DNA of 13,099 nucleotides from JBBAFM01 sp041655415 (GTDB lineage Bacteria; Bacillota; Clostridia; Peptostreptococcales; JAAYPU01): contig CAYSBC010000048.1 in NCBI GenBank assembly GCA_964429195.1, positions 1 through 13,099 on the forward strand, written 5' to 3'. The notes under the pieces were generated by a model. It was not told the origin of the DNA, searched no databases, and worked only from the letters and a program-made list of their open reading frames with translations. The translations under genes and the position numbers were made by a program. This document shows positions 1 to 6,032 of this stretch, in pieces. Within the stretch, counting starts at the first letter, position 1. Each line of letters begins with the position of its first letter.

Positions 1-2
1 CA

Positions 3-277
3 GATAGAGAAGCTGCTGATACCTTGGTTATGTCCATACTAGGTCATAAGGTTTCAGAGGTAACCGCCAGCAAGGAACTTTTTAAGGAGTTTTACAAGAT
101 ATACAGCGATGAGGATATTGAAGAATTAGTAGGGCATATTGTATTAAAGAATAATATTTTATACTTTAAGATGGTTTAAATGACATTCCCCTTTCTGAGC
201 AAACTTTGCCATACGCTATAGAAGTTAAGGGGGGCAAAGTGGTTCGTGTGATAGAGATGTTCAAATATACCATTTAA
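3..277 (+). pseudogene. 3' end of an unrecognised gene, frameshifted, running in from the left edge
   Basis: The reading frame that starts at base 3 is open to a TAA at 177-179 and gives 58 residues ending NNILYFKMV. A second frame overlaps it by one base near 170 and continues to a TAA at 275-277, reading DGLNDIPLSEQTLPYAIEVK and then a basic, hydrophobic C-terminus ending EMFKYTI. Joined by a -1 shift near 165-175, the two read as one plausible soluble protein tail of about 92 residues (ILYFK followed by DGLNDIPLSEQ). I do not recognise the family and assign no function. A single-base indel, as mutation or sequencing error, is the simplest explanation. No slippery heptamer is visible at the junction, so programmed frameshifting is unlikely. 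The second half could instead be chance open frame. Confidence 0.45.
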
Positions 278-328
278 TTCAAGCTTAGACCAGGAAGGAA
301 ATATACCCATTCTGATGAGCCGAATAAA

Positions 329-357
329 TTGATTTACAGACACAAATCTGATAACAT
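329..357 (+). promoter_or_regulatory. Candidate sigma-A promoter for the DtxR-family gene
   Basis: TTGATT (329-334) and TAACAT (352-357) are separated by 17 bp. Transcription would start near 364, downstream of the ATG at 361, which supports the internal ATG at 394 as the true start. The -10 box is a weak match. No GTTAG-N6-CTAAC palindrome is present here, so the repressor does not appear to control itself through that site. Confidence 0.35.
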
Positions 358-393
358 GGTATGCAAGAACTTAATAGTCTGGAGGCGCAAAGC

Positions 394-765
394 ATGTATG
401 AATCTGGTGAAATGTATTTAGAAACTATTTTAATTCTAAAAAAAAGCAAGGGTCAGGTTAGGTCCATAGATATAGCAAGAGAGCTAAATTTCAGCAAACC
501 CAGTGTAAGCCGTGCGGTAGGTATACTCAGAGACGATGGCTATATATTAGTAGATTCAAATGGTTATATAGAATTAACAGAGAGAGGGACTCAAACCGCT
601 CAAGATATTTATGAAAAACATAGTATTTTAACAAAATTTTTTACTGCTATAGCTAGAGTATCTCCTGAAATAGCAGAAGAGGATGCATGCAGGATAGAGC
701 ACGTAATCAGTGATGAAACCTTTCAAGGGTTAAAAAGAATTTTAGAAGAGAAAAATATTATTTAA
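394..765 (+). CDS. DtxR-family metal-dependent transcriptional repressor (short, iron-type)
   Basis: This 123-aa protein should be a cytoplasmic dimer that represses iron-acquisition genes when charged with Fe(II). An N-terminal winged helix-turn-helix (about residues 5-62, recognition helix around SKPSVSRAV) is followed by the metal-binding dimerisation domain. The C-terminal SH3-like domain of classical DtxR is absent, as in the short MntR-like members. Metal-site residues fit DtxR better than MntR: Met7 in EMYLETI is at the DtxR Met10 position, His76 in EKH matches DtxR His79, and the ACRIEH motif gives Cys99, Glu102 and His103, matching Cys102, Glu105 and His106. MntR would have Asp at the first position. 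I chose ATG 394 over the in-frame ATG at 361 because GGAGG at 381-385 sits 8 bp before it and family members begin at this point. The iron-type ABC pair and its palindromes lie immediately downstream. Iron specificity is inferred from the ligands and context. Confidence 0.88.
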   Translation: MYESGEMYLETILILKKSKGQVRSIDIARELNFSKPSVSRAVGILRDDGYILVDSNGYIELTERGTQTAQDIYEKHSILTKFFTAIARVSPEIAEEDACRIEHVISDETFQGLKRILEEKNII

Positions 766-795
766 AGGGTAGGAACATCCCTATAGCCTTTGTTT
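764..795 (+). terminator. Weak candidate terminator after the DtxR-family gene
   Basis: AAAGG (764-768) can pair with CCTTT (787-791), and inside it TAGG (770-773) with CCTA (780-783) around a 6-nt loop. The tail TGTTT is only modestly U-rich. The stem begins inside the stop codon. It is the only hairpin seen between this gene and the next promoter. Confidence 0.3.
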
Positions 796-825
796 ACATC
801 ATAAAAATAGTAAGATCAATAAATA

Positions 826-854
826 TTGACTATGAATGAAAATTAGCATATACT
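826..854 (+). promoter_or_regulatory. Sigma-A promoter of the ABC half-transporter pair (control region A)
   Basis: TTGACT (826-831) and TATACT (849-854) are separated by 17 bp, a near-consensus promoter. The first 12 bases, TTGACTATGAAT, are identical to those of the promoter at 4633. The -10 hexamer lies inside the palindromic site at 842-857, the expected place for repressor occlusion of RNA polymerase. The predicted transcript starts near 861 and has a leader of about 180 nt. Confidence 0.8.
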
Positions 855-857
855 AGC
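842..857 (+). promoter_or_regulatory. Upstream operator A1 overlapping the -10 box (DtxR-family type)
   Basis: ATTAG-CATATA-CTAGC is a degenerate copy of the GTTAG-N6-CTAAC palindrome found in three better copies at 913-928, 4649-4664 and 4721-4736. It is centred on the -10 box of the promoter at 826. The half-site resembles GGTTAG of the DtxR/IdeR box, but the halves are 6 bp apart instead of 1 bp. Binding by the repressor encoded at 394 is inferred. Confidence 0.55.
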
Positions 858-872
858 TCATAGAAAGTATGT

Positions 873-904
873 AAAGCTCTTTCTGTAAAAGGGCTTTATT
901 ATTT
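873..904 (+). promoter_or_regulatory. Leader hairpin between the two operators, attenuator-like (region A)
   Basis: AAAGCTCTTT (873-882) pairs with AAAGGGCTTT (888-897) through one G-U pair around a 5-nt loop, then ATTATTT. A hairpin of the same size sits at the same place in the second control region (4683-4705). It could be a weak intrinsic terminator or an RNA stability element. The U tract is interrupted, so termination would be partial. Confidence 0.45.
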
Positions 905-905
905 G

Positions 906-935
906 CCCAATGGTTAGCAGATGCTAACCATTGGG
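906..935 (+). promoter_or_regulatory. Downstream operator A2, a perfect 14-bp inverted repeat
   Basis: CCCAATGGTTAGCA (906-919) and its exact complement TGCTAACCATTGGG (922-935) flank a 2-bp centre. The core at 913-928 is GTTAG-CAGATG-CTAAC. It lies about 60 bp after the predicted transcription start, 71 bp centre to centre from operator A1, so a bound repressor could block elongation or cooperate with A1 across roughly seven helical turns. No U tract follows, so it is not a terminator. Confidence 0.7.
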
Positions 936-1041
936 AATTGAACGAAACACTTATATAAAAAATCAAGAGATGGAAGGTGATGCCCCAAGGTAATGAAAAA
1001 CAAACAGTTTTTTATTGAAAATGAAATGAGGAGGGATTGAT

Positions 1042-2811
1042 TTGAATAAGCAATCCAATTTATCAAGGCTTATGGAATATGCGGGGAACTTTCGATTTTT
1101 TACATATGCCTCATGGATACTATCAGCCGTTAGTGCATTGCTTGCTCTGCTGCCTTACTGGTATCTATGGAAAATTCTCAAAGAAGTCATAGACACTATG
1201 CCTAATTTTGGGCAAGCGGAGAATCTTGTACATAATGGCTGGATGGCAGTTATTTTTGCTATTTCTTCGGCACTCCTATATGTTGCCAGCCTGATGTGCT
1301 CTCATATAGCAGCCTTTCGTGTAGCATCCCGGATGAGAATAAAGCTCACCCATCATATTGTAAAATTGCCCTTAGCTTTGCTAGAAGGTTTTGGCAGCGG
1401 CAAATTACGAAAGATTATTGACGATTCTAGCTCAGCTACAGAAAATTATCTTGCCCATAAGTTGCCGGATAAAGCTAATGCCATTGCTACACCTATAGGG
1501 CTCTTGGCATTGTTGTTGATATTTGACTGGCGCTTAGGGCTTCTCAGTTTAATACCTGTTGTTTTGGCCTTTACTATGATGATGACCATGACAGGTGAAA
1601 GCATGAAACAGAGGATGGGAGAATATCAAAATGCTTTGGAGGATATGTCCAATGAAGCAGTAGAATATGTACGGGGAATTCCCGTTGTGAAAACCTTCGG
1701 GCAAACGGTTTTTTCTTTTAAGAAATTTAAAGCATCCATCGATAATTATAAAAAGTGGGTCATTTCTTATACGAGGGAGCTTTGTATGCCAATGGTGGTG
1801 TATACGGCGGCCATTCATAGCGTATTTGCTTTTTTGATTGGGGCGGCTATATTCTTTACGAAAAAAGGCATCAGCTCGGAATTTATTCTTAATTTCATGT
1901 TTTATGTTATAGTGACACCGATTATATCCTTAACACTTACAAGAATTATGTATCAGAGTGAGAATGTGATGATTGTAGAGGATGCCTTGAAGCGTATCGA
2001 TAGTGTATTGCTGATGAATCCACTTATGAAAACTGATTTCCCGAAGTATCCTAATCATTATTCGGTAGAAATACAAAATGTTAGCTACAGTTATGATGGA
2101 GAGAAAAATGCTCTTGATAATATTTCTGTGACAATTAATGAGGGAGAAGTTGTAGCCCTTGTAGGCCCTTCCGGAGGCGGGAAAACTACTTTGGCTAATT
2201 TAATTTCTCGCTTTTTTGATCCTCAAAAAGGAAAAGTTCTAATTGGAGGGGTGGATATAAAGGATATTCCCAAGGCAAAATTAATGAACACGGTTTCCTT
2301 TGTGTTTCAAAACAGCCGATTGCTTAAAACATCGATATTGGAAAATGTACGTATGGGTAAGCCTGATGCCGGCGAAGAGGAAATTAGGCAGGCACTCAAA
2401 GCAGCCCAGTGTATGGATATAATCGAAAAGTTGCCCCAAGGTATCCATACTGTTATTGGATTCCAGGGAACCTATTTGTCTGGAGGAGAGCAGCAACGTA
2501 TTGCAATTGCTAGGGCAATTCTAAAAAACACGCCTATACTTGTACTGGATGAGGCAACAGCTTTTGCTGACCCGGATAATGAGTTCAAGGTGCAACAAGC
2601 GCTGTCAGCACTTTCAAAGGGGAAGACTGTCATTATGATTGCCCATAGACTTTCAAGCATAATCCATACCCACCAGATAATAGTCTTGGAAAAGGGGAAG
2701 GTCACGGAAAGGGGAAGCCTTCGGGAGCTTATGGAGGGGAACGGAGCCTTCCGCAGGATGTGGGATAGCTATCAAACTTCAGTACAATGGAAGATGGAAA
2801 AGGAGGTCTAG
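1042..2811 (+). CDS. ABC exporter-fold half-transporter, YbtQ/IrtB-like (putative iron-chelate importer subunit)
   Basis: This 589-aa membrane protein has an N-terminal six-helix type-I exporter domain (about residues 15-310) fused to an ATPase domain (about 340-575). Walker A GPSGGGKT is at 375-382, the Q-loop in FVFQN, signature LSGGE at 479-483, Walker B ILVLDE at 499-504 and the switch His at 535. The D-loop reads FADPDNE in place of the usual SALD type, which I associate with the YbtP/YbtQ and IrtA/IrtB group that imports ferric siderophores despite the exporter fold. The TTG start follows GGAGGGA (1030-1036). Its stop lies just before the ATG of the second half-transporter (2817), so the two should be co-translated and form a heterodimer. 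The iron-type operators upstream support a role in iron acquisition. Direction and substrate are inferred, and a multidrug exporter remains possible. Confidence 0.85.
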   Translation: MNKQSNLSRLMEYAGNFRFFTYASWILSAVSALLALLPYWYLWKILKEVIDTMPNFGQAENLVHNGWMAVIFAISSALLYVASLMCSHIAAFRVASRMRIKLTHHIVKLPLALLEGFGSGKLRKIIDDSSSATENYLAHKLPDKANAIATPIGLLALLLIFDWRLGLLSLIPVVLAFTMMMTMTGESMKQRMGEYQNALEDMSNEAVEYVRGIPVVKTFGQTVFSFKKFKASIDNYKKWVISYTRELCMPMVVYTAAIHSVFAFLIGAAIFFTKKGISSEFILNFMFYVIVTPIISLTLTRIMYQSENVMIVEDALKRIDSVLLMNPLMKTDFPKYPNHYSVEIQNVSYSYDGEKNALDNISVTINEGEVVALVGPSGGGKTTLANLISRFFDPQKGKVLIGGVDIKDIPKAKLMNTVSFVFQNSRLLKTSILENVRMGKPDAGEEEIRQALKAAQCMDIIEKLPQGIHTVIGFQGTYLSGGEQQRIAIARAILKNTPILVLDEATAFADPDNEFKVQQALSALSKGKTVIMIAHRLSSIIHTHQIIVLEKGKVTERGSLRELMEGNGAFRRMWDSYQTSVQWKMEKEV

Positions 2812-2816
2812 AGAAA

Positions 2817-4540
2817 ATGATTCGAAAATTACAGAAAAAATATGCTTTGTCGGAGCAAGGAGCAAAAGATCTTCTCAAAGGAATATTTGCCAGCTTTTTG
2901 CAAAACATATCATTTATCCTTCCTGCAAGCCTTTTACTAAAGATTATATCGGATATGCTAGAGGGAAGAAGACTTGTTGACGGTATAGTATTCTATATCA
3001 CAGGATGCATCTTTTGTATCGCCCTGATAATGTTAACAACTAAATTCCAATACGGGGCTACATATTATGCTACCTATGTGGAAAGCGGCATAAGGCGTAT
3101 TGCTATTGCTGAGCGTTTGCGCAAGCTACCTCTATCTTTTTCTGGGAAAAGAGATCTAGCTGATCTTACCAGTACTATAATGGCAGACTGCACCGCTATT
3201 GAAAATGTATTTTCTCATTTTATACCGGGTCTGTTTGGTGCTATTGCTTCCACTACTTTGATTGCTATCAGTTTGCTATTTATAAATTGGCGTATGGCAC
3301 TTGCAGTCCTTTGGGTATTACCTATTGCCTTTGGTATTGTAGGGTTTTCATACAAAAAAAATTAAGTCAAAGAAGTATAAGAGTCAAAATTGATTGTGCC
3401 GATGGTATTCAGGAGTGTATAGAGGTAGTTAGGGATTTAAAAGCAAACAATGCTGAGGATGCCTATCTTGAAGGGCTTGATAATAAAATTAAAGCAGTAG
3501 AAAAAAGAGCAATTATCAGTGAGTTTGGCTTAGCTGTATTTGTAGTATCAGCAAGGCTTATTCTAAAACTGGGGATTGGAACCGTTGCTGTTGTGGGATC
3601 ATCCCTGCTCTTATTAGGGCAAATAGATATCTTAACATTTTTTTTATTTCTCTTTGTAGTCTCACGAATCTACGATCCATTAGCAACGGCACTTGAACAT
3701 TTAGCTGCAATTATCAGTATTCAGACCAATGTTGATAGAATGAATGAAATATTAGACCATCCTTTGCAAGATGGAGTGGAGCAATTATCTAATCAGGGAT
3801 ATGATATTACATTCGAAGGTGTAAGTTTTGCTTACAACACTGGAGAGACTGTGCTTGATAATGTTTCCTTTACAGCAAAGCAAGGTCAGGTTACGGCTTT
3901 GGTTGGTCCATCGGGAGGAGGCAAGACAACAGTTTCACGTTTAGCTGCCAGGTTCTGGGATGCAGACAAGGGAAAAATTACTGTAGGTGGCATGGATGTT
4001 TCAGATATTGACCCGGAAGTCCTTTTATCACTCTATTCAATTGTTTTTCAAGATGTAGTGCTTTTTAATAATACTATCATGGAAAATATACGAATTGGGC
4101 GGAAGAATGCTGGGGATGAAGAAGTGCTGGCAGCCGCAAAACTTGCAAATTGTGATGAATTTGCACTTCAACTTTCCCAGGGATACCATAGTGAGATTGG
4201 TGAAAATGGTTGTGAACTGTCCGGAGGGGAGCGACAACGCATCTCCATTGCCCGTGCATTTCTTAAAAATGCACCTATAATTCTGCTAGATGAAGCCACA
4301 GCTTCTTTGGACGTAGAAAATGAAACGCTGATTCAGACAGCATTATCACGACTTATTCAAAATAAAACGGTTGTGGTTATAGCCCATAGAATGCGTACAA
4401 TTTCAGATGCAGATAAAGTAATTGTGCTTGCAGATGGTACTGTTGCTGAGTATGGTTCGCCGGAAGAGCTTAAGAAAAGAGACGGCATTTTTAAGCGTAT
4501 GCAGGAACTACAAAAGGAAAGTCAGCAGTGGGTATTGTAA
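2817..4540 (+). pseudogene. Second ABC exporter-fold half-transporter (YbtP/IrtA-type partner), frameshifted at an A8 run
   Basis: Two overlapping frames encode one protein. Frame 1 runs from ATG 2817 (AAGGAGG at 2800-2806, 10 bp upstream) to a TAA at 3363-3365. Frame 2 continues to 4540. The break is at eight A (3354-3361): one more A joins SYKK directly to LSQRSIRVK, giving about 574 aa, normal for the family. The first half carries the transmembrane domain. The second carries its end and a complete ATPase: Walker A GPSGGGKT (about 364-371 of the joined protein), signature LSGGE (468-472), Walker B with D492 and E493, D-loop SLD and switch His524. Nothing else is degraded, so sequencing error, a recent mutation or slippage on the A run are all possible. 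If the break is real and not bypassed, the heterodimer with the preceding protein cannot form. The ATG at 2787 lies within the preceding gene and lacks a ribosome site. Confidence 0.75.
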
Positions 4541-4555
4541 GAGGGAAATATCTAT

Positions 4556-4591
4556 AGGATTCGGTGATCCTTTGAGCCTATGAGGGTTTTT
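4556..4591 (+). terminator. Candidate terminator after the ABC pair
   Basis: AGGAT (4556-4560) can pair with ATCCT (4567-4571). Alternatively ATCCT can pair with AGGGT (4583-4587), which is directly followed by U residues (TTTTT at 4587-4591). Both stems are short, and the assignment rests mostly on position after the stop codon at 4540. Confidence 0.3.
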
Positions 4592-4632
4592 GAGAAAGAA
4601 GAAATATAATTATAAAAAATTTAAAATATTTC

Positions 4633-4661
4633 TTGACTATGAATAAGAGTTAGTCTATGCT
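4633..4661 (+). promoter_or_regulatory. Sigma-A promoter of the DUF2325 gene (control region B)
   Basis: TTGACT (4633-4638) and TATGCT (4656-4661) are separated by 17 bp. TTGACTATGAAT is shared exactly with the promoter at 826, and the -10 box again sits inside a GTTAG-N6-CTAAC palindrome. The predicted start is near 4668, leaving a leader of about 160 nt before the ATG at 4830. Confidence 0.8.
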
Positions 4662-4664
4662 AAC
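4649..4664 (+). promoter_or_regulatory. Upstream operator B1 overlapping the -10 box (DtxR-family type)
   Basis: GTTAG-TCTATG-CTAAC has perfect 5-bp half-sites and the -10 box in its centre. It is the clean counterpart of the weaker site at 842-857. Occupancy by a repressor would directly cover the -10 region. Confidence 0.65.
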
Positions 4665-4682
4665 CAGCAAGAAGTATTGTAT

Positions 4683-4711
4683 ATGCTCTTTGATTAAAAG
4701 AGCATTCTATT
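4683..4711 (+). promoter_or_regulatory. Leader hairpin between the two operators, attenuator-like (region B)
   Basis: ATGCTCTTT (4683-4691) and AAAGAGCAT (4697-4705) form a perfect 9-bp stem with a 5-nt loop, followed by TCTATTT. It matches the hairpin at 873-897 in position and size although the stem sequence differs, which suggests that the RNA structure is conserved between the two leaders. Confidence 0.5.
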
Positions 4712-4718
4712 TGCCGGA

Positions 4719-4738
4719 TAGTTAGCAGAGGCTAACTA
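4719..4738 (+). promoter_or_regulatory. Downstream operator B2
   Basis: TAGTTAGC (4719-4726) and GCTAACTA (4731-4738) are perfect arms around AGAG. The core at 4721-4736 is GTTAG-CAGAGG-CTAAC, nearly identical to the core of the site at 906-935. It is 72 bp centre to centre from operator B1. Confidence 0.65.
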
Positions 4739-4829
4739 ATGATCAGCCCCCCTGTAGGGCAAAATATTCTGAATGTAAAAGATTTAAAAGTATAGGATTT
4801 CAACAATCCAATCAAGGGAGGATTTTAAA

Positions 4830-5111
4830 ATGAGTGTAGTCATTATTGGTGGTCATGATAGGATGGTATCCCAATATAACAACATATGTAAATCGTATAA
4901 ATGTAAGATGAAATTATTTACTCAGATACCTAGCAGATTTAAGGATCAAATAGGATGTCCTGATCTTATCGTGCTCTTTACAAGTACTGTTTCACATAAG
5001 ATGGCCGCTACTGCAGTTCAGCAAGCTAAAAAAAATAATGTAGTTATAGCCCGTTCACATTCGAGCAGTGGATCAGCACTAAAAGAAATATTAGAGGCTC
5101 ATGTTCAATAA
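4830..5111 (+). CDS. DUF2325 domain protein, small, predicted iron-repressed
   Basis: This 93-aa soluble protein is a single DUF2325 domain. It opens with a beta strand and glycine turn, MSVVIIGGHDRM, and alternates strands and helices as expected for a small Rossmann-like fold. A Thr/Ser-rich central stretch (LFTSTVSHKM) and a C-terminal RSHSSS motif are the most distinctive polar segments. It has two cysteines, in ICKSYKC and IGCPD surroundings, one of them only a few residues from a third. The molecular function of the family is unknown, and I recall members near Feo-type iron genes in Clostridia. GGGAGG (4815-4820) lies 9 bp before the ATG. Its control region copies that of the upstream ABC pair, so it should respond to the same signal as the transporter. 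A role in iron homeostasis is inferred from regulation only. Confidence 0.8.
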   Translation: MSVVIIGGHDRMVSQYNNICKSYKCKMKLFTQIPSRFKDQIGCPDLIVLFTSTVSHKMAATAVQQAKKNNVVIARSHSSSGSALKEILEAHVQ

Positions 5112-5122
5112 AGCAGAATGAA

Positions 5123-5149
5123 TTTACATATTTAAGGCGATTATATAAT
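5123..5149 (+). promoter_or_regulatory. Possible promoter of the DUF2249-CMD gene
   Basis: TATAAT (5144-5149) is a perfect -10 box. The best -35 candidate, TTTACA (5123-5128), is only 15 bp upstream, shorter than the optimum. Read-through from the DUF2325 promoter is an alternative, as no terminator was seen in this gap. Confidence 0.35.
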
Positions 5150-5154
5150 TACAG

Positions 5155-5178
5155 TCTTGCCCATAGGATAAGGCAAGA
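5155..5178 (+). repeat. Inverted repeat in the 5' leader of the DUF2249-CMD gene
   Basis: TCTTGCC (5155-5161) and GGCAAGA (5172-5178) form perfect 7-bp arms around a 10-bp centre. The repeat lies at the predicted transcript start, just before the ribosome site AAGGGAG. It could be an operator or a 5' stabilising hairpin; there is no U tract for termination. Confidence 0.45.
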
Positions 5179-5193
5179 GAAGGGAGCTTTTAT

Positions 5194-5880
5194 ATGAGTT
5201 ATGAAAATTGGAAAGACAAGGTATCAGAATTCAAAACAATAGATGTGCGCCATCTGCAAGGGAATTTTTTTCTAGGATTACAAAAACAAGCGAAGGAGCT
5301 TCAAGTAGGCGAAGGTTTAGAAATCATTCAGACCTTTGAACCTCATCCTCTTTACGCAGCTTTTGAAGCTCTTGGTTTTGAGTATGAGACACAAGAGCTT
5401 GCTCCAAATGAATTTCATGTCTATTTTTACCGAAGAGAAATAAAAGAAAATATGGAACAGTCCCCTTTTAAGCCACTGGCCTTGCTGAATTATCCTATGA
5501 TTGATGAGGAACTTGGCAAGATTGCTGTTGATTTTTGGAATCTCACATGGAATGATGACAAGCGTACTTTACCTTATGAAACTAGACTTTTATTGTCATT
5601 GACTAATGCGGTAGGTGCGGGAAGGATGCGGCAGGCTTCCAGAGAACTGATAAAAGCTTATGTCCATGGAGTGGAATCTGCCGTACTTGATGATGTTTTT
5701 GAATTGCTTGCATGGAATCAAGGAATTGGATATTTTAGCTCGGAAATTGGGCCCTCTGCACTTTTTAAAGCCTACAAGCTCATAAAGACACAAGAAAAAA
5801 ATGGGAAGGGCCGCGATGAAATCAAGCAATTGCTTATGGAGAAATTTGGTGAAAAAAATGAAGAAGTTGGGGTACAGTAG
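5194..5880 (+). CDS. DUF2249 / CMD-like (AhpD-fold) two-domain protein of unknown function
   Basis: This 228-aa cytoplasmic protein starts with a DUF2249 domain, a TusA-like fold (about residues 15-80). The landmarks are IDVRHL near the start, the EIIQTFEPHPLY segment at 43-54 and a terminal FHVYFYRRE strand. The C-terminal half (about 105-195) is helical and resembles carboxymuconolactone decarboxylase/AhpD domains, around ETRLLLSLTNAV and the helix RELIKAYVHGV. The CxxC peroxidase motif of AhpD is absent, and the whole protein contains no cysteine, so thiol peroxidase or sulfur-relay chemistry is ruled out. A ligand-binding or heme/iron-handling role is conceivable but unproven. It follows the DUF2325 gene by 82 bp on the same strand, with a possible promoter of its own. 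The ATG follows AAGGGAG. I am fairly sure of the DUF2249 call and less so of the CMD call. Confidence 0.75.
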   Translation: MSYENWKDKVSEFKTIDVRHLQGNFFLGLQKQAKELQVGEGLEIIQTFEPHPLYAAFEALGFEYETQELAPNEFHVYFYRREIKENMEQSPFKPLALLNYPMIDEELGKIAVDFWNLTWNDDKRTLPYETRLLLSLTNAVGAGRMRQASRELIKAYVHGVESAVLDDVFELLAWNQGIGYFSSEIGPSALFKAYKLIKTQEKNGKGRDEIKQLLMEKFGEKNEEVGVQ

Positions 5881-5943
5881 AAAATAAAAATTATCTTTAA
5901 CAGAGCGATGGTGTAAAAATAAATATGTTTTCTGAAGGCAATA

Positions 5944-5952
5944 TGATATAAT
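5944..5952 (+). promoter_or_regulatory. Extended -10 promoter upstream of the ABC-F gene
   Basis: TGATATAAT (5944-5952) is a perfect extended -10 element. No convincing -35 box lies 16-18 bp upstream. Transcription would begin near 5959, so the whole leader before the ATG at 6033 is about 74 nt and contains the terminator hairpin at 5973-6004. Confidence 0.55.
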
Positions 5953-5972
5953 ATCCTCAACCTGAAGTTTGG

Positions 5973-6004
5973 AGCCGTAAGAATTTACTTTCTTGCGGCT
6001 TTTT
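5973..6004 (+). terminator. Leader terminator (attenuator) of the ABC-F gene
   Basis: AGCCGTAAGAA (5973-5983) pairs with TTCTTGCGGCT (5990-6000) through a single G-U pair around a 6-nt loop, then five T. It is a textbook intrinsic terminator placed between promoter and start codon. Resistance ABC-F genes are commonly controlled by drug-induced transcription attenuation in such leaders. It could also end transcripts from the upstream DUF2249 gene. Confidence 0.75.
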
Positions 6005-6032
6005 AGTATTTGCGAAAGGAAGGAAGAGATAG

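Noticed and set aside
993..1040. 15-codon ORF MKNKQFFIENEMRRD ending one base before the TTG start of the first half-transporter
   Set aside because: It has only AAGG upstream and no comparable peptide in control region B, and its last codons are simply the ribosome site of the transporter. A leader peptide is possible but not supported.
4746..4760. GCCC/GGGC hairpin after operator B2
   Set aside because: Only four pairs and no U tract. It has no counterpart in control region A.
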